Under the pieces are notes generated by a model. That model was given only the letters and a program-made list of their open reading frames with translations. It had not been told where the DNA came from and did not search any database. A stretch of 31,493 nucleotides of DNA, from IMG/VR virus record IMGVR_UViG_3300047408_000092, positions 1-31,493 of that record; one strand, written 5' to 3'. The DNA comes from a virus. Below are positions 20,338-28,445 of this stretch, piece after piece (within the stretch, counting starts at the first letter, position 1; each line of letters begins with the position of its first letter). Both the position numbers and the translations under genes were made by a program.

Positions 20338-20945
20338 GCGAGGGCCTCGACGAGCTGCGGGTAGGCCTCGAGCTTGAAGATGAAGCTCGGCGTGTCGAGA
20401 TGCGCCCAGCGGACCCCGCGCTCCATCAGGCTCGCGATCAGCCGCCAGTCCCAGGCATGCTCGCGAAACGGGATCGCGTCGCCGAGGACCGATCGCCGGA
20501 ACAGCGGCTGGCCGAGATCGATGCCGGCGCCGATCGGCGGGCAGTACCGGAGCTCCTTGCGCCCGGCGTACTGACACGAGCTGTAGACGAACCCGAGCTC
20601 CGGATCGGCGTCGAGCGCCGCGACGAGCGGCCCGAAGTGATCCGGGAGGTACGCGTTGTCGTCCGAGAGGAAGCAGACCAAGTCGCCGGCGGCCGCGCGC
20701 AGCCCCGCCTCGGCCGGGCCGATGCCCCAGTTGTTCGTCCGCGCCGGGAGGTTGATGTAGCGGGTCACGCGCGGCGCGGCGGTGACGAGGCCGGCAATCG
20801 CGGCGACCACCGGCGCCGGCGGGGCGTCGGAGACGACAATCTGCTCGAGGTCCTCGTACGCGAGGTGCTCCACGGATCGCAGGCAGCGAGCGAGACAGGC
20901 GACCCGATCGTACACCGTCGTCACGATGGTGACCCGCGGCGTCAT
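20334..20945 (-). CDS. Family 2-type glycosyltransferase
   Basis: Also 203 residues and GT-A: RVTIVTTVYDRVACLARCLR starts the fold, LEQIVVSDA gives the second strand, NNWGIGPAEAGLRAAAG is the segment typical of family 2 enzymes, and CFLSDDNAYLP (about 91-101) is the DxD-like metal site. Its equal length to the preceding gene product hints at tandem duplication followed by divergence, but the two are only weakly alike. Soluble and cytoplasmic. Confidence 0.85.
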   Translation of the reverse strand: MTPRVTIVTTVYDRVACLARCLRSVEHLAYEDLEQIVVSDAPPAPVVAAIAGLVTAAPRVTRYINLPARTNNWGIGPAEAGLRAAAGDLVCFLSDDNAYLPDHFGPLVAALDADPELGFVYSSCQYAGRKELRYCPPIGAGIDLGQPLFRRSVLGDAIPFREHAWDWRLIASLMERGVRWAHLDTPSFIFKLEAYPQLVEALA

Positions 20946-21904
20946 GCGGACACCGCCGATCCGATCGTCGTCAGGACCGTCTGCAGGCGCGCCGCGTAGG
21001 TGTGGGCCCGCAACCGCGCCGCGCACCGCTGGCGGATGTCGTCCTCGTCGAGGGGATGCGCGAACAGGTACCGCACCAGGTCGACGCATTCGTCCGCGAA
21101 GCGGAAGGTCGGCAACTCCGGCACGACCTCGTCGATCTCCGGCCGCCACTCGCTGACGACGAGCGCCCCGCAGGCCGTCGCCTCGTAGACGCGCGGGTTC
21201 ATCGCCGTTGCCGCGGTGCCGCGCGCGTTGAAGTGATGCACCTGGCGGAAGATGTTCACCACGATCCGCGTCTGCTGGTAGAGCGCCGCCGTCGCGCCCG
21301 GGTTGATGTTGCGGGCGAGGCAGAGGGCGTTGACGCCGGGATCGGCCCACGCCCCGCCGACGACATAGCTCAGGAGCCCCGCCTGCGCCAGCGCGCCCAG
21401 GACGCGATCGCGCGTCGGGTTGCCGCCGCCGATGAACCCGACGGCGCGGGTCCGCGGGTCGCCCAGGTCGACCAGCTCGGCGTCCCGCAGCACGAGCGGT
21501 CGGTGCACGTGCGGGTCGTAGCAGACCGGCAGCGACGCGGATCGCGGATGCCGGTCGAGGGTGGCCGGATCGTTGACGAAGACGTGGTCGAAGCGTGGCG
21601 AGAAGGTCGCCGTGTCGTCGACCTCGTACGGCTCATCGAGCAGCCAGACCGCCGTCTGCGGGACGCAGAACCCCGCGATGTTGGGGAACCGCGCGCAGAA
21701 CTTCCGGCCGTGGACCACGAACAGGAGGTCGGGCGCGAACGCGGCGATCTGGACCTGCAGATCCGGCGCGTCCCAGCCGGCGTGCGCGTATGGGACGCCG
21801 AGGTCCGCGGCCGCGTGCGCGAGCCCCTGGGTGAACACGTCCCCGCACGAGAGGAACTGATAGTCCACGCCGAACACGCGCGGCTTAGAGAACGACGGCG
21901 TCAT
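20942..21904 (-). CDS. CgeB-like GT-B glycosyltransferase
   Basis: A 320-residue protein with a GT-B layout: an N-terminal domain (FGVDYQFLSCGDVFTQGL, then DLLFVVHGRKF) and a C-terminal domain with RAVGFIGGGNPTRDRVLG and the donor-site segment MNPRVYEATACGALVVSEWR. This C-terminal pattern is shared by the CgeB/Glycos_transf_1_2 group. It would transfer a sugar from a nucleotide donor to an unknown acceptor. It overlaps the upstream gene by 20 bases. Confidence 0.82.
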   Translation of the reverse strand: MTPSFSKPRVFGVDYQFLSCGDVFTQGLAHAAADLGVPYAHAGWDAPDLQVQIAAFAPDLLFVVHGRKFCARFPNIAGFCVPQTAVWLLDEPYEVDDTATFSPRFDHVFVNDPATLDRHPRSASLPVCYDPHVHRPLVLRDAELVDLGDPRTRAVGFIGGGNPTRDRVLGALAQAGLLSYVVGGAWADPGVNALCLARNINPGATAALYQQTRIVVNIFRQVHHFNARGTAATAMNPRVYEATACGALVVSEWRPEIDEVVPELPTFRFADECVDLVRYLFAHPLDEDDIRQRCAARLRAHTYAARLQTVLTTIGSAVSA

Positions 21905-22631
21905 GCCGATGGGCCTCCAGTTCCTTCGCGACGTCGCCGCGGGTCTTCGTAAAGTGGTGGTAGCCGAGGTTCGCGCGCCGGTTCGCCGCGCTCATCCGTT
22001 CCTGCCGATCGCGGACCCGTCGCGTCACCGCGAACGCGGGATCCGCGTTCTGCCAGTGCACCCCGTCGAAGTGATGGGTCGCGCAGAGCGGCGGCCGCCC
22101 GAGGATCCCGTGGTTGCCGACGTCGAACATCAGCCCACGGTTCGCCCGAATCACGATCGGCTTCTCGTTGCCCTCGGCCCGGATGCCGTGCCGCCGCTGC
22201 CACACGATCGGCACCTGGGTGACGTCGAGGTCGGCGTCGGTCTCATGCCGAAAGACGTCCAACCGGTACGCGCGCAGCGCCAGACAGCCATCCGGCACCG
22301 ACGCCAAATACGCGGCCGCGGTCGCCCCGCTCGGCGAGTCGGGCGGATAGATGAATTCGTCGGCGTCGAGGACCAGGTGCCAGGCGTGCGTCGGGTCCGG
22401 CACGCGGATCGCGTCGTTGAGCCAGCCCACCTTGATCACGTCGTCGAGGCCGTCCGGGCTGATGACGTCCTGGATCGTCACGCGCGGATCGGCGGCGAGC
22501 AGCGCCCGCGTGTCGTCGGTGCAGCGATCGACGATCGCATGGATCGCGTCGACGTAGCCGGCGTGGTAGTGCGCCAGGAAGAACGGCACGAGCGCCGCTT
22601 CGTTGTAGAAGCAGCAGAAGGCTTTGATCAT
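21885..22631 (-). CDS. GT-A glycosyltransferase (family 2/92-like)
   Basis: A 248-residue protein starting MIKAFCCFYNEAALVPFFLA, the start pattern of the Glyco_tranf_2_4/family 92 group, with IHAIVDRCTDDTRALL and HLVLDADEFIYPP where DAD (89-91) is the metal site. The C-terminal half has several His and Trp residues and YHHFTKTRGDVAKELE. Likely a cytoplasmic transferase with unknown acceptor. Its ATG overlaps the stop of the DNA methyltransferase as ATGA. Confidence 0.82.
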   Translation of the reverse strand: MIKAFCCFYNEAALVPFFLAHYHAGYVDAIHAIVDRCTDDTRALLAADPRVTIQDVISPDGLDDVIKVGWLNDAIRVPDPTHAWHLVLDADEFIYPPDSPSGATAAAYLASVPDGCLALRAYRLDVFRHETDADLDVTQVPIVWQRRHGIRAEGNEKPIVIRANRGLMFDVGNHGILGRPPLCATHHFDGVHWQNADPAFAVTRRVRDRQERMSAANRRANLGYHHFTKTRGDVAKELEAHRHDAVVL

Positions 22632-23320
22632 GCCGAGACCTCCAGCGGGAGGACTTCTTGACTGAGGCGCTTCGCTGCGATCTCGCAGTACTTTTCTTCA
22701 CGCTCGATGCCGACACACTGACGCCCGAGGCGCTTGGCCGCGACCAGTGTGGTCCCGCTGCCCATAAATGGATCGAGGATCGTTTTCACATCCTGCGGGG
22801 CTTGCATGAGTGCCCACCGCATCACTGGTTCAGGCTTTTGGGTCGGATGCCAACGCTCTTCTTTTGGACATCCGGGCTCGGTCAACATCCCGTGCCAGCG
22901 GTAGGTCAGGCGACGCACCGGCTTGTCGAAATTCGTCCACACCAGTTCACAGTCTGCGTAGTCGTTGCTGCCGTTTTCTTTGTCCCAGACAAGCCAGCAG
23001 CGCGTGATCGGAAGGTCGTAGTAGTTCCCGCCGAATATCGCGTGCCACTTCGACAGCCGACGTGCCACGGCAATAGCCTCTGTAGCTGGCCTGTGGTCCC
23101 ACGCTTTGACGTTGCCGTAGTCCTTACTCGGCGCGAGAGCCTTGCCGCCTTGCCTATTCGCGCGCCCCTGCTGGCCTCGCTCAGCGCCGATGCCGTACGG
23201 CGGATCGGTCAACAACAGATCGAACGGCGTCAGCCCGAAATGCACGTCAAAGTCATCGAGCACGGTCAACGCCGACCCGTGGTAGATCGTGATCCCCGCG
23301 TGCTCGTAGTACGGCGTCAC
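22628..23320 (-). CDS. DNA N6-adenine / N4-cytosine methyltransferase
   Basis: A 230-residue enzyme beginning at a GTG that overlaps the upstream stop as GTGA. Catalytic motif IV is TDPPYG (about 38-43), and the SAM-binding motif I is ILDPFMGSGTTLVAA near the C-terminus (181-195), with HPTQKPEPVM before it, the motif order of beta-class enzymes. It would methylate adenine N6 or cytosine N4 at an unknown site. Less GC-rich than its neighbours, it looks like a later acquisition inside the glycosyltransferase block. Protection against restriction is the simplest role. Confidence 0.9.
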   Translation of the reverse strand: MTPYYEHAGITIYHGSALTVLDDFDVHFGLTPFDLLLTDPPYGIGAERGQQGRANRQGGKALAPSKDYGNVKAWDHRPATEAIAVARRLSKWHAIFGGNYYDLPITRCWLVWDKENGSNDYADCELVWTNFDKPVRRLTYRWHGMLTEPGCPKEERWHPTQKPEPVMRWALMQAPQDVKTILDPFMGSGTTLVAAKRLGRQCVGIEREEKYCEIAAKRLSQEVLPLEVSA

Positions 23321-23943
23321 GCCGCCACCGTCAGGCGCGCGAGCTCGTCCGCGAGCGGCGCGCACGGGAAGGTGGTCAGCACGGTGCGGCGCGAGCAGTT
23401 GATGACCGTCACGCCGGCCGCGGCGAGCGGCTCGACGAGCGACGGCCAGGCGGCCAGCCACTGCGGATACTCGTACGGCGACGGCGTCTGATCCGGGTGC
23501 GGGGCATGCCAGTGTTGCCGGCCGTCCGGCGTCGGGCTCATGTCGAACCCGAGCAGGAGAATGCGCGCCGCGCCGAGATGGACGGCGAGGTTCACGGCCT
23601 GGTAGCCGGAATTCCGACCCGTCCGCAGCCCGGTCGGCTCGCGCTCGAGGCCGAGCGGGCCGGTGTTGCGCAGCACCTGGACGTCGGGATACTTCGTCTC
23701 CTCCATCGGCGCGATCGCGTACTTCAGGCCGGCGAACGCCGGCGCCCCGTGCGCCCAGGTCCACCACTTCTGATCGGCCGCGTACAGGACCGCGGCCCAC
23801 GGCGCGAGCTGCCACGCGTTGTTGATGGCGATCGCCGGGCAGCGGCCGCCGTAACAGGCATCGACGTCGGCGACCGTGAGGCTCGGCCCGCCGCCAAACA
23901 GCACCATCGTCGCGCCAGGGAACAACCGGGGCACCGTCGGCAT
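23317..23943 (-). CDS. DUF115/MptE-like glycosyltransferase-related protein
   Basis: A 208-residue protein with the phage pattern FGGGPSLT near the start, PAIAINNAWQLAPWAAVLYA, ADQKWWTWAH, GRNSGYQAVNLAVHLGA and RILLLGFDM. This resembles the DUF115 / 6-hydroxymethylpterin pyrophosphokinase MptE-like group, relatives of sialyl- and motility-associated glycosyltransferases. It heads the sugar-transfer block, directly after two small genes that follow the portal. Biochemical activity cannot be decided from sequence alone. Confidence 0.75.
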   Translation of the reverse strand: MPTVPRLFPGATMVLFGGGPSLTVADVDACYGGRCPAIAINNAWQLAPWAAVLYAADQKWWTWAHGAPAFAGLKYAIAPMEETKYPDVQVLRNTGPLGLEREPTGLRTGRNSGYQAVNLAVHLGAARILLLGFDMSPTPDGRQHWHAPHPDQTPSPYEYPQWLAAWPSLVEPLAAAGVTVINCSRRTVLTTFPCAPLADELARLTVAA

Positions 23944-24080
23944 CACCCCACCAGCAGCGAGAGGAACCCGCACGCCAGCGCCGCGGCGACGAGGTTGTAG
24001 CGGCCGCTCGGGACGCCGAGCGTCGCCAGGAGCGCGCAGACGAACGCCGCGACGATCAGGATGAGATGCAGATTCGCCAT
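23943..24080 (-). CDS. Small two-span membrane protein, 45 aa
   Basis: A short gene fitted exactly between its neighbours with TGATG overlaps at both ends. It encodes two hydrophobic helices (LHLILIVAAFVCALLATLG, about 4-22, and LVAAALACGFLSLLVG, about 30-45) separated by a short polar turn (VPSGRYN), so a hairpin in the membrane is expected. Similar tiny hydrophobic proteins are common in phage structural operons; function unknown. Confidence 0.7.
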   Translation of the reverse strand: MANLHLILIVAAFVCALLATLGVPSGRYNLVAAALACGFLSLLVG

Positions 24081-24559
24081 CAGCGGTAGTCCTTTCCCGG
24101 ATCGCCGCGGTCGCCCTTCGGCCCCGGCGCGCCGTCCTTGCCCGCCTTCCCTTCGCGCCCTTCACGGCCAGCCTTGACGGCGAGCTGCCAGGCCGTCGCG
24201 CCGTCGCCAGGCTTCGCGTCGGTGGTCTCTCGCGCGATCCAGAGGGAGCCGCCAAACGTCACCGCCTCGCCGGCGGCGTAGGTCGTCCCGGCGATATAGA
24301 CCCCGCGGTACGTGAAGCTCTGCCCGTCCCGGCCGTCGACGCCGTCCATGCCCTTCTCGCCCCGCTCCCCGCGTTCCCCGGGCGCCCCGGGCGCCCCTGG
24401 CGCACCGTCACGCCCCGGCACCCCGGGCAGGCCGTCGCGTCCCGCCGGCCCCGGCACCGCGGCCTGCGCCTCGAGCGCCGCGACCCGCGCCAGGATCGGC
24501 GCCGTCGCCGCTCGCACGGCCGCCACCACGACATCGGCGATCGTCTCGGTGTCGGTCAT
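24080..24559 (-). CDS. Collagen-like protein with carbohydrate-binding-like domain
   Basis: A 159-residue protein: an N-terminal helix (1-33) that may trimerise, about fourteen Gly-X-Y triplets (36-79, for example GPAGRDGLPGVPGRDGAPG), a globular part (80-128, with YRGVYIAGTTYAAGEAVTFG and GSLWIA) resembling small chitin/carbohydrate-binding modules, and a second Gly-X-Y stretch (130-156). Collagen-like segments with such a domain are known from phage fibres and head decorations. It lies between the portal and the glycosyltransferase block, so it is a reasonable acceptor for the sugars, though this is only inference. Confidence 0.82.
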   Translation of the reverse strand: MTDTETIADVVVAAVRAATAPILARVAALEAQAAVPGPAGRDGLPGVPGRDGAPGAPGAPGERGERGEKGMDGVDGRDGQSFTYRGVYIAGTTYAAGEAVTFGGSLWIARETTDAKPGDGATAWQLAVKAGREGREGKAGKDGAPGPKGDRGDPGKDYR

Positions 24560-25947
24560 GCGGCGACCTCGAGGCCTTTCAAGACCGCCGCGAGGAGGGC
24601 CGCGCCGTCGATCGTTTTCGCGGCCGGCGGCAGCGCACCCATCACGGGCGCCGGTGCGGGCGGTGTCGGCTTGTTGTCACTGCCGAGCATCTCGAGCGGC
24701 CAGTTTTGCTGTTGGAGATAGACGCGATTACCGCCCGGCACCGACTTCAGGTTGAACTTGGCGCGGGCTTCGTCCGGTTTATAGACGCCGCCGATCACGC
24801 CCTTGGTCGCGACCTCCATCTGCTGCACCGAATCCATCCGCAGCAGACTCTCGATGTCGAACTCGACCTCGTAGCCGACGCCGCCGTCCGGCCGCTTCAC
24901 GGTCTCAAGCTCGAGCCCTTCGGTCAGGCAGAGCTCGAGCGATTCGATCAGCACCTGCAGGCACTGGCTGTAGTACTGCTGTGCCAGCGCCTCGACGTTG
25001 TTGTAGGACGGCAACGGCCCGACGCCGACCATGTACCCGGGCACATGAAAGACCGCCGCGATCTTCTCGTCGTCCCACTTCAACTGATCGATCAGCTGCG
25101 CATCGACGAACGACATCGCCGTCGGCTTCTCGAACTTTAGCCCGCCGCCGAGCACCGCGACCTTGCCGACGTTGTCCGCCCCGGTGTAATTCGCGGTCCA
25201 CCAGTCTTCGAGCTTTTTCGCTTCGTCGGGGCCGATGTTGCCCGGCGCGGTGAGAATCCCGCCGTTTTGCGCGCCGGCACGGAACAACTTCGTCGCGTTG
25301 TTCGTGATCGTCAGGGCTTGCATCGTCGCGTGGCCGCACGCGTACACCGGCGAGAGACCGCAGAGCGGGTGATACGGCGCGACCATGACGTCGTGGATGA
25401 TCTCGCGCGCCGGGACGAGGATCGACGCCGCGGTCACCCCAGCCAGGACGTCCTGCTGCAGCGCGTAGTACACGTCGCCGGTCGGCGTCACCATCGGCCG
25501 CACGCGCATCGGGTCGAGCAGGTAGAGCGCCGTGACGATGCCGCGGCTGTCCCGCTCCTTGAGCGCGAAGGCCGCGCCGCGCGTCAACTTCGAGAGGATC
25601 CAGTACTGATAGAACTGAATCCGGTTGGTGTAGTGGTTCGGGCGGACGAGCACCGGCGCGTATGGCGACGTGTGCAGGACTTCGGTGTCGATCCCATCGT
25701 CGGTTTCCGCGACGAGCATCGGGCGGATCTTGGCGATATCGCCGGCGATGAGCGTGACGCAGGCCCAGAACGTCGGATGCGTCAGCGCGTCTTCGACCGG
25801 GACGGTGATGCCCCGTTGCCACGCGCCGGCGAACGATTCACGAATCATCGGCCACCACGCCGACGGGGACGGCAGATGCGTGATGAGGTCGCCGCCGGCG
25901 GCCTTCGTGCGCGCCTCGATCGACCAGGACCCAAGCTGCAGTTTCAT
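24556..25947 (-). CDS. Portal protein (HK97 type)
   Basis: A 463-residue portal, which forms the dodecameric channel for DNA at the capsid vertex. Typical features: TFWACVTLIAGDIAKIRPML near residue 60, NRIQFYQYWILSKLTRGAAF, LYLLDPMRVRPMV, the FRAGAQNGGIL segment and FHVPGYMVGVG with YNNVEALAQQYYSQCL. The length is usual for the family. The gene follows the capsid gene instead of preceding it, which is uncommon. Start overlaps the 59-aa gene as ATGA. Confidence 0.92.
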   Translation of the reverse strand: MKLQLGSWSIEARTKAAGGDLITHLPSPSAWWPMIRESFAGAWQRGITVPVEDALTHPTFWACVTLIAGDIAKIRPMLVAETDDGIDTEVLHTSPYAPVLVRPNHYTNRIQFYQYWILSKLTRGAAFALKERDSRGIVTALYLLDPMRVRPMVTPTGDVYYALQQDVLAGVTAASILVPAREIIHDVMVAPYHPLCGLSPVYACGHATMQALTITNNATKLFRAGAQNGGILTAPGNIGPDEAKKLEDWWTANYTGADNVGKVAVLGGGLKFEKPTAMSFVDAQLIDQLKWDDEKIAAVFHVPGYMVGVGPLPSYNNVEALAQQYYSQCLQVLIESLELCLTEGLELETVKRPDGGVGYEVEFDIESLLRMDSVQQMEVATKGVIGGVYKPDEARAKFNLKSVPGGNRVYLQQQNWPLEMLGSDNKPTPPAPAPVMGALPPAAKTIDGAALLAAVLKGLEVAA

Positions 25948-26123
25948 CGATCCTCGGCGGTGAGATCGCGGCGCTTGTAGTGCTTCTTCTCTTTCGGATC
26001 CGGCTCGACGACGCGCTCGGCCGCGCCGACCGACTCGAGCACGGCGCCGGCGTCTTCGGTCGCTTCAAACACGTCGCCTGGTTGCTGCCCTTGCGGGCAC
26101 TCTTTCAACGCGCGGAACTTCAT
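25944..26123 (-). CDS. Hypothetical protein between capsid and portal, 59 aa
   Basis: A small gene coupled to the portal by an ATGA overlap. The protein is charged (KFRALKECPQGQQPGDVFEA, then VVEPDPKEKKHYKRRDL). The pattern PGDVFEATEDAG...LESVGAAERV is seen in small phage proteins near capsid genes and may be a minor head protein. Function unknown. Confidence 0.7.
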   Translation of the reverse strand: MKFRALKECPQGQQPGDVFEATEDAGAVLESVGAAERVVEPDPKEKKHYKRRDLTAEDR

Positions 26124-26149
26124 CAGAGGCCCTCAACGCAGGGACGAGG

Positions 26150-26190
26150 GACGGGAACGGCCCCCCGAACGCGGGCGCGCCGTTCCCGTC
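26150..26190 (-). terminator. Strong hairpin after the capsid gene
   Basis: GACGGGAACGGC (26150-26161) and GCCGTTCCCGTC (26179-26190) form a perfect 12-bp inverted repeat with a 17-base loop, just after the capsid stop codon (26199). No T-run follows. It could be a partial terminator or an RNA-stabilising hairpin that keeps capsid messages abundant relative to downstream genes. Confidence 0.65.
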
Positions 26191-26198
26191 AGGACTGA

Positions 26199-28100
26199 CT
26201 ACGCGACGTAGGCCGCCGGGCCGATGTACCGCGCCGCGCCGGTGCGCCGCAGTTTCCAGGTGACCTCGCGGTTCGCCTTGATACCGAGCAAGCCCGACTG
26301 CCAGAGCGAGACCAGGCTCGCGCCGGTGCCGACGATGCCGGTCTGCACCAGGCTGACATCGAGCATCTCGATCGACGCCTGGTCGCTCGCCTCGACCGTC
26401 ACGACGCCGTCGTCGGCGAGGTAGATGTCCCCCGCCTTGACCGCGACGATGATGTCCTCGTCGGGCGAGCCGAGCGCGACCATCGCCTCGCTGGTGATGA
26501 CCGGGAAGCCCAGCAGGGTCCCGCCGGCCATCGTCAGCCCGGGGAAGCTCTGGACGCCGAGCGTGTTGATCATCAGCGACAGGTTCAGCGCGCGCACCGT
26601 CGACATGATCAGCACGATGTCGGATGGGTCGAGCAGCAGCGTCGCGAACGTGCCGAGCAGCGTCGCAAAGTCGGTTCGGAAGGCCGCGGCTGTCGCCGCC
26701 GTGGGCGCGATCGGCGCGGTGTTGAACGTGATCGACGCGGGCGACACGTTGGCGACCGCCGCCTTGCCGGGATCGATGAAGTCGATGTCCATGCGATAGA
26801 TGATCGCGCGCGCGAGATCGTCCCGGACCTTGGCTTCCGCGCTCGGGTTGGAGAAGCGGACTTCCTCCTTGGTGAGAATCGCGAGCGCCTCGATCTTGGC
26901 CCAGGTGAGCGAGGTCGTGAACGTCGTCATCTTGGAGACCGGGACCGGGAGCCCTTCCCCGACCCAGTACCCCGTCGTGCCGGCCGAGGCGCCCGTCACG
27001 CGCACGTTGAACGGCACGCGCCGCAGGCCGGGGATCTTGCCGACGATGGTCCGCGGGCGCAGGAACTCGATGAAGTCGTCCATCATCGACGCGTAGACGA
27101 GCTCCGAGGCCCAGCCGGCGGTCTGCGTGTTGCCCGCCGGGACGGCCGCGCGCTGCACCATCGCGAGCACCGCGGGATCGTCCGGGTAGTACTGCTTCAC
27201 CAGCCGTTCGGCGAGATCGGGGCTCCCCTTGGACGCCGCGATGCACATCGCGCCGCGAGCGAATCCGATCCCGGGCGGGAGCTTCTTCTCGACGGTGATG
27301 ACGTGCGAGCCGGACCGGGAGGCGGCGGCCTGGGTCGGATCGGCGCCGGCCACCGGCTTGGCCGCGGCCTTCTCGCGCGCTTCGGCAGCCCGGAGCCGCA
27401 GGAGCTGCGCGTCGATCTTCGCGACGTCGTCGGCCAGCGTGTCGTGCTCCTCCTGCTCGGCCTCGTCGAGGGTGACGCCGGCGTCGCCGGACTTGGTCAG
27501 GAGTTCGTCCATGCGGGCAGTCTTGGCGGCGCGCGTGGCTTCCCAACTCGCGATCTGATCCGCGTAGCTCTTCTTCGTCATCGGCTTGTCCTTTTGCATG
27601 TGCACACGGCCCGAGGCGCCGGGCTGATGACGGCCAGACGCGGCCTTGATCGAGAGAATCGAGGCGTCGGTGTTCGCGGGAATCGTCACCACCGACAGCT
27701 CGAGCCAAAGCCACTTCAGGAAGTGATAGCCGCCGCTCGTCTTGTCGTAGGACTCCTCGAGGCTTTTGAACCCGATCGAGAGCCCTTTGACCAGGCCGAT
27801 CTTGATGGCCTGCCAGGCGTCATCGAGCCGGGTCTTCAGCGCGCCGGGTTCGTCCGTCTTCGCGAGGCGCGCCTGGATCTCGATCCCGGCGTCGGTGACC
27901 TTCGCGGCGAAGACCTCGCCGATCGGTTCGCGGCTGTTGTGTTGCCAGAGGAGCGGGATCGGCAGCTTGAACTGCGCGCCGCCGGGTTCGACGACGTCGT
28001 CCATCAGGTCGGCGGTCGCCGAGCTCGCGATCCCGGTCAGGATGCGCTGCTCGGCGTCGATCGATTTGATCTGGAGAATGGCGAACGCGCGACGGTTCAC
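26199..28100 (-). CDS. Prohead protease - major capsid protein fusion
   Basis: A 633-residue fusion. Residues 1 to about 150 are an S78-type maturation protease: LTGIASSATADLMDDVVEPG, LLWQHNSREPIGEV with His54, KGLSIGF with Ser108, and ELSVVTIPAN. A charged coiled-coil linker (about 174-255) matches the scaffold (delta) domain, and the HK97-fold capsid follows (VPAGNTQTAGWASEL, RTIVGKIPGLRRVPF, GYWVGEGLPVPVSK). No ATG precedes the protease, so GTG 28100 (NRRAFAIL) is chosen; it lacks a good Shine-Dalgarno. An internal ATG at 27581 (MTKKSY) has AAAAGGA eight bases before it, so a separate 460-residue capsid subunit is probably also made. Confidence 0.9.
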   Translation of the reverse strand: MNRRAFAILQIKSIDAEQRILTGIASSATADLMDDVVEPGGAQFKLPIPLLWQHNSREPIGEVFAAKVTDAGIEIQARLAKTDEPGALKTRLDDAWQAIKIGLVKGLSIGFKSLEESYDKTSGGYHFLKWLWLELSVVTIPANTDASILSIKAASGRHQPGASGRVHMQKDKPMTKKSYADQIASWEATRAAKTARMDELLTKSGDAGVTLDEAEQEEHDTLADDVAKIDAQLLRLRAAEAREKAAAKPVAGADPTQAAASRSGSHVITVEKKLPPGIGFARGAMCIAASKGSPDLAERLVKQYYPDDPAVLAMVQRAAVPAGNTQTAGWASELVYASMMDDFIEFLRPRTIVGKIPGLRRVPFNVRVTGASAGTTGYWVGEGLPVPVSKMTTFTTSLTWAKIEALAILTKEEVRFSNPSAEAKVRDDLARAIIYRMDIDFIDPGKAAVANVSPASITFNTAPIAPTAATAAAFRTDFATLLGTFATLLLDPSDIVLIMSTVRALNLSLMINTLGVQSFPGLTMAGGTLLGFPVITSEAMVALGSPDEDIIVAVKAGDIYLADDGVVTVEASDQASIEMLDVSLVQTGIVGTGASLVSLWQSGLLGIKANREVTWKLRRTGAARYIGPAAYVA

Positions 28101-28252
28101 GCCGATGAGTCTGCGGCAGTTTTCGGGGGAGGGAATTGTTCTGTAGGGAAAAGGGCTGGGGACCGTTTGCCGACCGCCACCGTCTCGCGGGGTATGTTGG
28201 GCCCCGACGGTCCAAGCGGCCACAGATTCCCCCCGCGCCGACACGGTCGACT
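28101..28252. other. Non-coding gap before the protease-capsid gene
   Basis: About 150 bases between the ribbon-helix-helix gene and the capsid fusion, one of the few real gaps in the operon. An upstream in-frame extension of the capsid ORF runs through it without looking protein-like. I see no convincing promoter or hairpin; it may be a leader or a control region for capsid expression. Confidence 0.35.
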
Positions 28253-28432
28253 TCAGCGTTTCAACTTCAACAAATCCCTGACGAGTCCCGACAGGCTTTC
28301 CCCGCGCGCATTCGCCAACCGGACCAGCCGGTCGTACTCGCTCGTCGAGATCCACGCCGTGATAGGCGTAGTCGGGTCCTCCACTTTCGGGCGACCGCGC
28401 GTGGGCGGATCGTCCTTCGGGGGATCAGCCAT
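28253..28432 (-). CDS. Ribbon-helix-helix-like small protein, 59 aa
   Basis: A short gene with a strong Shine-Dalgarno (GGGAGG six bases before ATG 28432). After a Pro/Arg/Asp-rich start, the second half (TPITAWISTSEYDRLVRLAN, then ARGESLSGLVRDLLKLKR) has the strand-helix-helix layout of CopG/Arc-type DNA-binding proteins. It sits just upstream of the capsid gap, so it might control late expression. DNA binding is inferred from the pattern. Confidence 0.65.
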   Translation of the reverse strand: MADPPKDDPPTRGRPKVEDPTTPITAWISTSEYDRLVRLANARGESLSGLVRDLLKLKR

Positions 28433-28445
28433 ATGTCGCCTCCCG

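Noticed and set aside
24455-25980. Long + strand frames opposite portal and tape measure (for example 14452-16653 and 25267-25980)
   Set aside because: Arg/Asp/His-rich low-complexity translations that mirror the - strand codon pattern of GC-rich genes; no motifs, no upstream signals and fully antisense to convincing genes.
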